From: a virus
DNA length: 26,347 nucleotides
Direction: 5' to 3' (one strand)
IMG/VR virus record: IMGVR_UViG_3300025154_000351
Coordinates: 1-26,347 of that record
Numbering within the stretch: position 1 is the first letter of the stretch; every line of letters begins with the position of its first letter. The notes below the pieces were generated by a model. That model searched no databases, was not told where the DNA came from, and saw only the letters and a program-made list of their open reading frames with translations. The translations under genes and the position numbers were made by a program. Below, piece after piece: positions 1-8,013 of the stretch.

Positions 1-185
1 GTTTCGTTGCGGCCAACACCATAGCGGCGGCATTCAAGCGCGGGACTTCGATTGGGTATCCGACGGCCGCGCCTACACAGTACGTACACATGATGACTCC
101 GGGAATTCGTCATTTTCCAAAAATTTCTGACTCTTGGTACGGGCTTATCGTAAGCGCGGAATTCTGGGCGGATGTGTACGCATGA
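1..185 (+). CDS. Probable tail terminator / tail completion protein, C-terminal part (5' end outside window)
   Basis: The third forward frame is open from base 3 to a TGA at 183-185, giving the last 60 residues of a protein. It ends in a segment with SWYGLIVSAEFWADVYA, a polar then beta-strand-like tail. Proteins that cap the siphophage tail tube (DUF4128/lambda gpU-type terminators) commonly end this way, and they lie just before the major tail protein gene. Here the major tail gene is next except for an inserted endonuclease. The function therefore rests mainly on position plus a loose C-terminal resemblance. The stop codon overlaps the ATG of the following gene (ATGA), so translation is probably coupled. 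The start and most of the domain are not in the window. It could instead be another head-tail joining protein. Confidence 0.55.
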   Translation, partial: FVAANTIAAAFKRGTSIGYPTAAPTQYVHMMTPGIRHFPKISDSWYGLIVSAEFWADVYA

Positions 186-1051
186 GTATCGAGGAAATTG
201 TCAGGCCGTATGGGATTATTTATGCGGCGATCAATACTGTTACGCAAAAGTACTACATTGGAAAAACCGTGCGAAAGTTAGCACAGCGGAAGTCTGCCCA
301 TCTATCTGTTAGTAAGCGGGAATCTACGAATAGATTTTACAACTCAATTAGAAAACACGGTGCGGATGCTTTTTCTTGGTTTGTTGTAGACTACGCAGAT
401 AATGAGCAGGATCTTTGTGATAAAGAGGATCAATGGATGTGGGCAACAAACTCTCTGCATCCCATGTTTGGGTATAACTTGAAAACAGATTCTTTTGGTG
501 CGGTGAAAGGACGAAAGATGCCGAAAGAGTTCGGAGAGGCTATAGCAGAAAGAAAAAGAGGTGTTCCGAGAACTCCTGAGTGCAGAGCGAAGTTGAGCAA
601 GGCGCTAAAAGGAAGAAAACTGCCTTTGGAAACCAGAGCCAAGATGAGGGAAGCAAAGAAAGGAACAAGGCCCTCTGAGTTTTGTATGGAGAAAATGCGT
701 CTCTTTACACCGACAGAAGAGCAAAAAGCTCTGCGTAGACTTCGTAGGCACAGCGAAGAATCGAGGCAAAAAATGTCTTTGGTGCGGAAAGACTACTATA
801 AAGAACATCCTATGTCAGAGGAGCAACTTAAACTTTTTCGTGAAAGATTTAGAAAAAGCAATGGAAAACCTGTGCTTTGCGTTGAGACAGGGGAGGTATT
901 TGATTCTTTGGTAGCTGCAGCGGAGAAGTATGGTCCCGCTTCAGGAAATACTTATGGGCTTCTTCAGTGCCTTAAGAAAAGATGCCTTACATACAAGAAG
1001 CTACACTGGAAGTACAAAGCTAAGGAGGACTCGACTCTTGCTATTACTTGA
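182..1051 (+). CDS. Free-standing GIY-YIG homing endonuclease with NUMOD3 and NUMOD1 DNA-binding modules
   Basis: This 289-residue protein nicks or cuts DNA to spread its own gene. The GIY-YIG nuclease domain covers about residues 8-100, with GIIY at 11-14, YIG at 25-27 and a downstream Arg at about 36 (family catalytic residue). It is followed by several NUMOD3-type repeats (GRKMPKE, KRGVPRTPE, KGRKLPLE, KKGTRPSE; about 110-180) and a C-terminal NUMOD1/IENR1-like helix-turn-helix (about 232-285: PVLCVETGEVFDSLVAAAEK). I chose the ATG at 182 because it overlaps the upstream stop in an ATGA junction; the same frame is open further upstream from a TTG at 134, but that would overlap the previous gene by 50 bases. 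The gene is visibly richer in A and T than the tail genes around it, as expected for a mobile gene. It is not inside an intron or intein: both neighbours have intact ends. Confidence 0.92.
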   Translation: MSIEEIVRPYGIIYAAINTVTQKYYIGKTVRKLAQRKSAHLSVSKRESTNRFYNSIRKHGADAFSWFVVDYADNEQDLCDKEDQWMWATNSLHPMFGYNLKTDSFGAVKGRKMPKEFGEAIAERKRGVPRTPECRAKLSKALKGRKLPLETRAKMREAKKGTRPSEFCMEKMRLFTPTEEQKALRRLRRHSEESRQKMSLVRKDYYKEHPMSEEQLKLFRERFRKSNGKPVLCVETGEVFDSLVAAAEKYGPASGNTYGLLQCLKKRCLTYKKLHWKYKAKEDSTLAIT

Positions 1052-1066
1052 AACTTCTAGTATACT
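1038..1066 (+). promoter_or_regulatory. Probable sigma70-type promoter for the major tail protein
   Basis: TTGCTA (1038-1043, 4/6 to consensus), a 17-base spacer, and TATACT (1061-1066, 5/6). It lies across the last codons and stop of the endonuclease gene and would start transcription near 1073, about 75 bases before the major tail protein. Separate high-level transcription of the major tail protein makes sense. The call is by eye only. Confidence 0.45.
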
Positions 1067-1092
1067 TTCATTTGACCCGGTTATTCCTAGGG

Positions 1093-1109
1093 GTAGGCTT
1101 CCCGCCTAC
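1093..1109 (+). other. Hairpin in the leader of the major tail protein gene
   Basis: A 6-bp perfect inverted repeat, GTAGGC (1093-1098) and GCCTAC (1104-1109), with a 5-base loop. No T-run follows directly, so it is not a convincing terminator. It would lie in the 5' leader of the major tail protein mRNA, where such hairpins can stabilise transcripts. The role is inferred. Confidence 0.35.
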
Positions 1110-1148
1110 GTATTTACAGCGAATAAGTAGGCTTAGAGGAGAAATACC

Positions 1149-2459
1149 ATGGCTATAGTTGAAGGTGTTGGAGTACAGATGTCCTATAGCCCGGAGTCTT
1201 CGTGGGCAGTTCCCACGTCTCCTGGAACGACCTATACCGTAGTGCGTAAGCAGGTAGGAGCTTCCATAGGTGAAGGAAGGACCGCCCTTACCACAGCGGA
1301 GCTGAACACGCGGCGTGCTCTGACTTCCGTTCGTCTTGGGGCTCATTCTCCTGCTGTGTCTATTCCTTTTGAACTCTCCTATTCCGGAGGAGCCGCCGCA
1401 AATGTGCAACAGTTCGACGACTTCCTTTGTTCGTGGATGTGTGCAGCGCAATGGACAGCGGCGGCGACAGCCATCGCTGCGCAGACCGTGACGGTGGGAA
1501 CCCCCGCAGCCACGACTGTGTTCACCGCAGGGACTGCGGCTACGAATATTGCGGTGGGAATGTGGATTCGTGTATCCGGCTACAGTGGGGCACAAGCGCC
1601 CAACAACGGGTACTATCGTTGCAGCGCCATCAACTCCCTTGCTATCACCCTCGTAACCCCGAACTATGCGACCATGGTTGCCGGAGCCGCGCAGGGCACT
1701 GCAGTTGTCCTCCGAATCATGGCATACATCTCTCCCGGAACAACGGTGAAGTCTCTTGCGTTTGAAGAGGCTCTCACCGATACCGGTGGCTCCCTTGCCC
1801 TCGTCAAGATGGCTGTTGGATGTATCGCAAATTCGTTCTCGTTGACCATCAACCCCGATGCCATCGTGACCGGAACCTTCGAGTTCTTGGGCCGCGTACT
1901 CGGACAGGGAGCGACCCGGGCAGCTGCTGCTACCGACACTTCTGTGTACTCCACGATAGCCGCTTCTACTGTGTGGACACCCGCCGCCACCAACGCTGTC
2001 CTGACCTCCAACGACATTCTTGCCTACTTGATGCAGGACAACGTAGCGGTGGCTGTTGTGACGGCACTTACGATAAACGGGACCAACGACATAGAAGCCC
2101 TGCTTCCGGTCGGAGCCATGTACCCGTACGGCCTCGGAAAGGGCAATTCTGTTGTAAGTGGAACCATGAGCATCTTCCTCACCGACTCGACGTACTGGAC
2201 CAAGTTCCGTGCGGAGACGATGGTGGGGTTGACTGTGCGCCTGATGGACCCGGATTATGGTACGGCCCTCACATCCGGGGACGGGAAGGGCTATTCAATT
2301 GACATACCAAATGTCAAGATTATGGGACTCACGGAGACCAAGGACCCAAAGAAGGTTATCCAAGAGGTCACGTGGTCTGCAATTGAACTGGCCACCGCCA
2401 ACACCAACGGAGCCGTTACCGTGAACATGCGAGTTTCGAGGCTCGATCCTTCCGCGTAG
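1149..2459 (+). CDS. Major tail (tail tube) protein
   Basis: 436 residues, about the size expected for a large siphophage tail tube subunit. The N-terminus contains a run with SVRLGAHSPAVSIPFELSY, followed by an FDDFL segment, a pattern I associate with phage tail tube proteins. The middle (about residues 100-185) is an Ala/Thr/Val-rich beta segment. The C-terminal third (MSIFLTDSTYWTKFRAETMVG... VTWSAIELA) is typical of the tube fold, in which subunits stack as hexameric rings around the tape measure. Position supports the call: terminator upstream, frameshifted chaperone genes and tape measure downstream. An AGAGGAG site lies about 7 bases before the ATG. The codon bias toward C-ending codons is stronger than in neighbours, fitting high expression. 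The family name is from memory of the pattern, not a search. Confidence 0.75.
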   Translation: MAIVEGVGVQMSYSPESSWAVPTSPGTTYTVVRKQVGASIGEGRTALTTAELNTRRALTSVRLGAHSPAVSIPFELSYSGGAAANVQQFDDFLCSWMCAAQWTAAATAIAAQTVTVGTPAATTVFTAGTAATNIAVGMWIRVSGYSGAQAPNNGYYRCSAINSLAITLVTPNYATMVAGAAQGTAVVLRIMAYISPGTTVKSLAFEEALTDTGGSLALVKMAVGCIANSFSLTINPDAIVTGTFEFLGRVLGQGATRAAAATDTSVYSTIAASTVWTPAATNAVLTSNDILAYLMQDNVAVAVVTALTINGTNDIEALLPVGAMYPYGLGKGNSVVSGTMSIFLTDSTYWTKFRAETMVGLTVRLMDPDYGTALTSGDGKGYSIDIPNVKIMGLTETKDPKKVIQEVTWSAIELATANTNGAVTVNMRVSRLDPSA

Positions 2460-2472
2460 TAAGTAACTCCCC

Positions 2473-2500
2473 GGGGCCTCCGTATGGAAGGCCCCTATTT
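2473..2500 (+). terminator. Terminator-like hairpin after the major tail protein
   Basis: GGGGCCTCC (2473-2481) pairs with GGAAGGCCCC (2486-2495) with one bulged A and a 4-base loop, followed by TATTT. The stem is strong and the T-tract weak. It probably reduces read-through so that the major tail protein is made in excess over the chaperones and tape measure. Confidence 0.6.
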
Positions 2501-2526
2501 CCTCCCCTTATAAGAAAGGAAGTGTC

Positions 2527-2970
2527 ATGGATTTCAAGTCTTTCAACACCGAAGAGTCAAGCGCCGAAGGCACGTGGATGACTGTAAAAGATCATCTGGA
2601 AAACCCCCTGGACGCGATGATCAAGGTCCTCGGACCCGACAGCAAAGAAGCCGCAGCCATTGATATCGAAGCCGAGCGCGAGAACAGCCGGAAGCTCGGG
2701 GATATGTTTGCCTCCCGCGCCGCTGCGGCCAAGAAGCCCGAAGCCCCCCTCCCTGTTGACAAAGAGGCCACCGAACGTGTGGAGCGTGACGTTGCCCGTG
2801 CCATCAGGCTCACGAAGGACTGGAAGAACATTTCTTGGGGCAAGGATGAGCTGAAGTTCGACAAAGCCAACGCCACGATGCTGTACACCAAAGTACCAAT
2901 GATCCGCGAGCAAGTTCTTGAGTATTACAAGTACCGCAGCAATTTTATTGCGCCCGAACCGAAGAGCTGA
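2527..2970 (+). CDS. Tail assembly chaperone, short (gpG-like) form
   Basis: 147 residues, soluble, charged, with an Ala-rich helical middle. It sits between the major tail protein and the tape measure, where nearly all siphophages encode a chaperone that coats the tape measure before tube assembly. Family members are very divergent, so the call rests on position, size and the frameshift arrangement: the C-terminal codons contain a -1 slip site, and the other frame stays open to 3308. The start is the ATG at 2527, with an AAAGGAAG site just upstream. The last residues (about 141-147) are replaced in the frameshifted product. Confidence 0.8.
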   Translation: MDFKSFNTEESSAEGTWMTVKDHLENPLDAMIKVLGPDSKEAAAIDIEAERENSRKLGDMFASRAAAAKKPEAPLPVDKEATERVERDVARAIRLTKDWKNISWGKDELKFDKANATMLYTKVPMIREQVLEYYKYRSNFIAPEPKS

Positions 2971-3308
2971 CAGAAGCGGTTCGGGGCAAGTTCACCCTCG
3001 ATTACCCGAGGAAGGACGGAAACACCCTGCGGAGCACACTTACTTCTGTCCGCAGGCAACTCCCTTCCGGAGTTGATAGCGGGTCGGTGGATGACCAGCT
3101 CGCGCAGGATGTTCCCGTTCCCGAGGGCTTCGAGTATCTGTTCACCATATTCATCAGGTTGCGGGGGTCCGAGGGCGTATCGTTTCAGGATATCGCGGCC
3201 TATGAGACCGTGGCAGGATACAAATTGACGCCCGTGGAGATTTCTGCTATACTGTCCATGGATCAGGCGGCTTCTTCGGTGATCGGGGAGATCATGAAGG
3301 AGAAGTAG
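2527..3308 (+). CDS. Tail assembly chaperone, -1 frameshift fusion (gpGT-like)
   Basis: If about one ribosome in many slips back one base at the T-run 2943-2946, translation leaves the short frame after about codon 140. It continues in the frame that is open from 2922 to the TAG at 3306-3308, adding about 120 residues (about 260 in total). The added domain contains FEYLFTIFIRLRG and ends in EIMKEK. It lacks a good start of its own: the first ATG of the frame, at 3087, has no proper ribosome binding site and would drop the N-terminal third of the domain. In lambda the equivalent GT product binds the tape measure through its T domain. The direction (-1), the position of the overlap and the downstream stem-loop all match that pattern. 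Confidence 0.8.
2940..2985 (+). promoter_or_regulatory. Programmed -1 ribosomal frameshift signal
   Basis: The slip site is C AAT TTT (2940-2946; zero-frame codons AAT, TTT). The TTT tRNA re-pairs perfectly on TTT at 2943-2945, but the AAT tRNA does not re-pair well, so the site is not a classic X XXY YYZ heptamer. After a 6-base spacer (2947-2952) comes a perfect 9-bp GC-rich stem: CCCGAACCG (2953-2961) with CGGTTCGGG (2977-2985) and a 15-base loop that contains the zero-frame stop. Spacer length and stem strength are those of known bacterial -1 signals. Confidence 0.75.
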
Positions 3309-3353
3309 TGATTTAGTGCCGTAGGGCGGTAGGTTAGAGGGGAGGAGAACAAA

Positions 3354-6233
3354 ATGGCGGATGCTTCCCTCCTTATAGAAATAAATGCAAAAACTGGGGA
3401 AGCCTCTGTCGCTGTCAAGACCCTTGAAGCCATGGCAAGAGCTTCCGACGGGTCCATAAAGTCTTTGGAAAGACTTTCTGCCGCCATGGCTAAAGCGGAA
3501 GGGTATGCCGCAGGATTCAACCAAAATCTTTTCCGTAATCAACTTGCACTTGAGAAAGTGGCTCTTGCTACCGCTCGAAGAACGGAAGCAGAGGCTCGGG
3601 GAGTAATAGCCACAGAGAAAGCGAAGAATGCTGCCGCTTGGGCTGCGGCTGAGCTGGCCAACTTGATTGCAAAGACGGATAGACTTGTATTAGGGAATAA
3701 CAAGCTCTCTGATTCTCATGAAAAAGTAGCGCAAACAACGAAGAATTCCAAGAAAGATTGGACTGATTTGTTTTCCAGCCTTCTCAACGCAAGAACGGGC
3801 ATGGATGGTCTTTTAGGGGGGATGCTTCGGCTGGGCACTGGGGCTTACCTCATGGTCCGTGGTATGCAGACATTGTTGAATCTGGTCAAAGCTGTTCCTG
3901 AGGCTTTGCTTACCGCTGCAGGTTCGGCGGAAAAAACCCAGATAGCCCTTGTTGCTCTTACCGGCTCTGTAGAGTCTGGTACCTTGGCATACAGCCAACT
4001 CTTGAAGTTGTCCCGTGAATCCGGGATCTCCGGAGACGCCGCCAAAGACACCATAGTCCGTATGCGGGGCTTTGGCGTAGCAACCAACGAGCTGATTCCT
4101 CTTATGCAAAAGATGACTATAGCCACGCGAGGCGATTCTGACGCTATGCAACGTCTCGGCCTCGTGTACGGGCAAGTTACACAGCAGGGAAGAACTTTCG
4201 GAGACGATCTTCGCCAGATATATAACACAGGAGTACCTCTTGCAGGAGCTATAGCCAAGGTACTCGACATTCCGGTGTCCCGCTTGCGGGAAGCGGGAAA
4301 AGAGGGAAAGATAACCGCTGCGGTTCTTGACGAAGCTCTCACCAAACTTACGGAGCAGGGAAGTCTTTTAGGAAATGCTTGGGAAGAGGGTATGAACTCT
4401 GCCATAAGCAAAACCAACCAGCTCAAGGAATCTTGGTCCCAGCTTCTTGCAACCACAGGTTCCGGGGTTCTGGAATTCTACAAGCCCGCTATAGAGTTCA
4501 CCAAAAAAGCACTTAATGATCTGAACGACGCTATGCAGTTTGAAAAATTCCGCACAAATTTGCGAGAAGGTTTGGGGCTTAAAGGAATTGATATTGACTC
4601 TGCTCTCAGAGGTGGCGCAGCCGCACAATCAACGGCTATTTTGAATAGCCAAGCAGCTACAGGTTCATCCCAAATATACGCATCAAGGATGGCTTCCGAC
4701 ACAATCAACGCCAACCAACAGTTGCTTGAAGCCGTGCAACAAAACCAGAAGACCGCAGACAGCCTTGCCGCAATAGCAGAAAGACAGCGACTTCTTGGTC
4801 TTGGAGCCGCCACTCCCGCGCTGATGGCAGATGAAGCTATGGCAGCAATCAGAGCACGGGAGAAAGAACTCAAAGATCCGAAGCAGAGATTGTTGGAAGG
4901 TCTTAGGGACGATAAGGAAGTAGCCAAAGCCATGGTTGAGGCTATAACAAAACTCATTGATGAGGAGACAGCAAGAGCGGCGGCTTCTTTTGCCGGGGCT
5001 ATCGTTCCTAAGAAAGGCATAGTTGGAAAGGGGGAGGGATTCACTGGAGTTCAGGACCCCCGGCTGAAGCCGCAGTTTGATTTGTTGAATTACTACACGG
5101 ATATTGCGGATGCTACGAAAGGAACCAAGCCTCCCAAGACTCCCGGGGAACTCTTCAATGAACTCCTTCTCAAGTACCAGCAAGCAATAGCTGGGGAATT
5201 CGCCAATCTGGAACTTGACTCTGCTTACGACGACAAAATGTTCGAGATGTACAGAACCTTCATAGACTCCATAGAAGACTTGATTCTTAGCTCAGGAGCC
5301 GATGATTCTGTGCGTTCTTGGTGGGAGAAAGCCGCAGTAGCGGCTGCGGAGAATCTGAATGCTCCGATGCTTGGAATTCCGAAAGCAGTAAACCCTAATC
5401 CTAATATAGTTCCTCCCGGAAGAAATCCATGGGAACTTATCCCCGCCCTTCCCGAAGGGGAATCATGGTGGGCGGAAGAAGAGGCACAAAGACTTGCAGA
5501 GATGTATCAGGCAGTGGAGAACCTTAAAGGTGCATTAGGGGATCTCACCGCCAACGCAGGCCTTGACGCCCTCTTCGCCATGGGCGAACTCTTTGTCAAC
5601 GGAGCGGCGGGAGCCGACGACTTTGCTGCAGCCATTGGCAATATCGGCCTATCCCTGTTGAAGCAGCTTCCGCAGATGTTCTTGGCGGCTGGTTTGAACA
5701 TCCTCATCAATGACAGCAAGGACGCCCGAGGCTGGGGCCTCATAGCCATGGCCGCAGGAACCTCTGTAGTCTCGGGCATTGCCTCTGCAAATGCTGATCG
5801 GGGGGAAAAAGCGGCCACGTCCGGAAGTGGTGTGATTGCCAATTCCCTCGGAAACATCTACGGTTCAAGCGGCCTGATATCCGCGTTCGCATCCGGAGGC
5901 ATTGTATCCTCCCCCACGCTGTTCAACCACGCGGGAGGCTTCGGAGTCATGGGGGAGAAGGGTCCTGAAGCCATCATGCCCGTGACAAGGACTGCCAGCG
6001 GGAAACTCGGAGTCTCCGCAGTAGGCGGCTCCACTTCCATTGTTGTCATTGACCAATCCACCCGGGTAAACGGAGTCTCCGCCACTACGGAAGAGACGAC
6101 GAATTCCTCCGGGGGAAAGCAGATTCGTGTTGTCCTGCGGGATACTGTCCGTTCGATGATTGCCAACGGGGAACTGGATACGCAGTTGAAAACACGCGGG
6201 GTTCCGGGATTCGGGGGAGTACGACGCTCGTGA
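3354..6233 (+). CDS. Tail tape measure protein
   Basis: 959 residues, the largest gene before the tail-tip module. It sets tail length: at about 1.5 angstrom per residue the predicted tail is about 140-145 nm. The N-terminal 130 residues are helical and coiled-coil-like, followed by a hydrophobic stretch near 150-185. Then comes the conserved tape-measure domain (about 190-400; RESGISGDAAKDTIVRMRGF, FGDDLRQIYNTGVPLAGAIA). The C-terminal region has hydrophobic segments (about 730-820) and ends with the widespread tape-measure motif GGIVSSPTLF...GVMGEKGPEAIMPVTR (about 850-885). The start ATG follows a strong GGAGGAG (3341-3347). There is no peptidoglycan hydrolase insert that I can see. Confidence 0.95.
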   Translation: MADASLLIEINAKTGEASVAVKTLEAMARASDGSIKSLERLSAAMAKAEGYAAGFNQNLFRNQLALEKVALATARRTEAEARGVIATEKAKNAAAWAAAELANLIAKTDRLVLGNNKLSDSHEKVAQTTKNSKKDWTDLFSSLLNARTGMDGLLGGMLRLGTGAYLMVRGMQTLLNLVKAVPEALLTAAGSAEKTQIALVALTGSVESGTLAYSQLLKLSRESGISGDAAKDTIVRMRGFGVATNELIPLMQKMTIATRGDSDAMQRLGLVYGQVTQQGRTFGDDLRQIYNTGVPLAGAIAKVLDIPVSRLREAGKEGKITAAVLDEALTKLTEQGSLLGNAWEEGMNSAISKTNQLKESWSQLLATTGSGVLEFYKPAIEFTKKALNDLNDAMQFEKFRTNLREGLGLKGIDIDSALRGGAAAQSTAILNSQAATGSSQIYASRMASDTINANQQLLEAVQQNQKTADSLAAIAERQRLLGLGAATPALMADEAMAAIRAREKELKDPKQRLLEGLRDDKEVAKAMVEAITKLIDEETARAAASFAGAIVPKKGIVGKGEGFTGVQDPRLKPQFDLLNYYTDIADATKGTKPPKTPGELFNELLLKYQQAIAGEFANLELDSAYDDKMFEMYRTFIDSIEDLILSSGADDSVRSWWEKAAVAAAENLNAPMLGIPKAVNPNPNIVPPGRNPWELIPALPEGESWWAEEEAQRLAEMYQAVENLKGALGDLTANAGLDALFAMGELFVNGAAGADDFAAAIGNIGLSLLKQLPQMFLAAGLNILINDSKDARGWGLIAMAAGTSVVSGIASANADRGEKAATSGSGVIANSLGNIYGSSGLISAFASGGIVSSPTLFNHAGGFGVMGEKGPEAIMPVTRTASGKLGVSAVGGSTSIVVIDQSTRVNGVSATTEETTNSSGGKQIRVVLRDTVRSMIANGELDTQLKTRGVPGFGGVRRS

Positions 6234-6281
6234 GAACACCTATAGTTTGTAGCCCCGCGCGGAAGATAAGGAGCGTATTGT

Positions 6282-6494
6282 ATGGACTGGCCGTATGACC
6301 TTGCCGCGCGCCTGATATCGGGAGCCGAAGTCTCCGTACCAAATCTGGTACAATATTTCTCCTTCAACGTTGTTGCGGGAAGGGATGATTCGGGGTATGA
6401 TGACGATGGCACCGTGACTTCCGTGACTCTGGTAACAGGGGTGAGTGGGCAGGGCGGAGATTTTACGAACGCGGCGTCGCGCATTTTATTGTAG
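6282..6494 (+). CDS. Small tail-module protein of unknown function
   Basis: 70 residues, beginning MDWPYDLAARLISGAE and rich in Asp, Gly, Thr and Val, which suggests a small beta domain. A good AAGGAG site lies 9 bases before the ATG, and the spacing to both neighbours is short (48 and 12 bases), so it belongs to the tail operon. I do not recognise the family. Its place between the tape measure and the lectin-like proteins suggests a small tail-tip component. Confidence 0.7.
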   Translation: MDWPYDLAARLISGAEVSVPNLVQYFSFNVVAGRDDSGYDDDGTVTSVTLVTGVSGQGGDFTNAASRILL

Positions 6495-6506
6495 GAGAGA
6501 TACGGT

Positions 6507-8000
6507 ATGGCAACACCTTGGGTCGGAACAAAGCCCGGATTATTCGTAAACGATTCTTATTCTCCTGTAGCGGTGGATGCGCCTAACCTGAATGCAATGG
6601 TTGATACGGTTGACAGATTGAATGAGCAGAAATCCTTGCTTGACGGCCTCATCTGCGCCCCTGCCCTCGGGGGCCTGCCGGAGTGGCCGGACGGGGCGAG
6701 TCCGACGTATTTGACCATCAAGTTCTCCACCGTTGATGGGTGGGCCACGATGGGCACGGATACAGTCGTGACTGCCGCATCCAATAAATTGGTGCTTACA
6801 GCAGGAGCTGCTCCGACAACGTTTGTCCGGGCGAACAAAGCCCTCGCAGTGTCGTCAAAAACCGTGCGCATTAAATGGGCGTGTGCACAGACGGACCTGA
6901 CGACCTTGGAGATAGGGACCTCGGGAGCCGGGACGCACGTAACCAAATCCATCGCGGGGCAGACGAGCGGAATCACCGACATTACCACAGGCGCGAATTT
7001 CACCGACATTGAGGTACTTTTCAACTCAACGGGGAACAACACGAATCCGGTATACGTTTCGTTCATCTACATCGGCGACGGCACCTACTCCTCCCTTGCC
7101 CTTGATGCCTCGGGCTCAGGGAACCATGGCACGGTGTACGGCGCGACTCCGGTCGATACTCCTGCGGAGAGGGGGCTGAGTTTTGATAAACTAAATGACT
7201 ATACGGCTACTTCTATTTTTGCTATGCCTTCAATATATACGTTCCGCGCCTTAATTATCAATTGCTTACAGGACGCTTCGAATATCCAAATGTTGTGTGG
7301 TTATGGCATCACCCTTAGCGGAAGATTGCTCTTATATAGAGTCGCAAACTCCAACTCGTTAGCCGTCGGTTGGTATAACGGGTCCGCCAATCAAACGGAA
7401 ACCGTTACAAATGTATTCAGCAATGAGGAAGACGACACCGCTGATTTTTTGTTCTCAATAAATTGGACATCCGGTGCGTATGCCGTGTGGCTGAATGGAA
7501 TATCTTTTGCAACAGGAACACTGGCTGGCGTGGTTAAACCTACAACGGGGTATGCGTTATACATAGGAGCCCAGCAAACACTTACCGCGCTACAGTGGTT
7601 TGGCGGAACCATCGCCGACCCCCGCATCTACAACCGCGCCCTGAGTGCGGAGGAAGTGTGGTCCCTGTACCAGAATCCCGGAGCCTTCAAGCCCAGCGCC
7701 ATTATCGACGCGGCGACGGCGGTTCCGAATGCGCGCGCCGTCTACAGCAGTACAGGATTCCTCGCAAGCACGGACCCGACATCCATTGTCACAGCAGGCT
7801 CCGTAGGATACCAGACGGCGATAGACGTGGCAAGCGGAGGCACTCTGACAATGCCCGCAGGCTCCGGAACCTACTTCTGGACGATCCTTACCTACGGTGC
7901 CACGATCAACTCCGTCAAGCTCGGGACCACCGCAGCCGGAGCCGCCGCAACAGGAACCGCGAGCGCAAACCTTACCGTACTCGTGAAGAGGATATCGTGA
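6507..8000 (+). CDS. Tail protein with LamG / concanavalin A-like lectin domain
   Basis: 497 residues. The N-terminal part (about 1-190) is a beta-rich region that probably attaches to the tail. A concanavalin A-like (LamG) domain covers about 195-395. It opens with LALDASGSGNHGTVYGATPV and closes with FGGTIADPRIYNRALSAEEV, the standard start and end of such phage and bacterial LamG domains. The last 95 residues are Ala/Gly/Thr-rich beta. Domains of this type usually bind sugars, so surface adhesion or receptor binding is likely. The coding sequence between about 7185 and 7590 is clearly richer in A and T than the two ends, suggesting that the centre of the lectin domain was exchanged. A weak GGAGAGA site lies before the ATG. 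Confidence 0.8.
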   Translation: MATPWVGTKPGLFVNDSYSPVAVDAPNLNAMVDTVDRLNEQKSLLDGLICAPALGGLPEWPDGASPTYLTIKFSTVDGWATMGTDTVVTAASNKLVLTAGAAPTTFVRANKALAVSSKTVRIKWACAQTDLTTLEIGTSGAGTHVTKSIAGQTSGITDITTGANFTDIEVLFNSTGNNTNPVYVSFIYIGDGTYSSLALDASGSGNHGTVYGATPVDTPAERGLSFDKLNDYTATSIFAMPSIYTFRALIINCLQDASNIQMLCGYGITLSGRLLLYRVANSNSLAVGWYNGSANQTETVTNVFSNEEDDTADFLFSINWTSGAYAVWLNGISFATGTLAGVVKPTTGYALYIGAQQTLTALQWFGGTIADPRIYNRALSAEEVWSLYQNPGAFKPSAIIDAATAVPNARAVYSSTGFLASTDPTSIVTAGSVGYQTAIDVASGGTLTMPAGSGTYFWTILTYGATINSVKLGTTAAGAAATGTASANLTVLVKRIS

Positions 8001-8013
8001 GTGGAGTATCACA

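Noticed and set aside
1068-1595. 175-codon leftward frame over the major tail protein start
   Set aside because: Antisense shadow of the major tail protein; Arg/Ser/Cys-rich with no start signal.
3087-3308. Independent 73-residue gene starting at ATG 3087
   Set aside because: No ribosome binding site, and the frame is open upstream to the overlap with the chaperone gene, so the -1 fusion explains it better.
5858-6484. 208-codon leftward frame over the end of the tape measure
   Set aside because: Antisense of a clear tape-measure C-terminus with no ribosome binding site; composition typical of a shadow frame.
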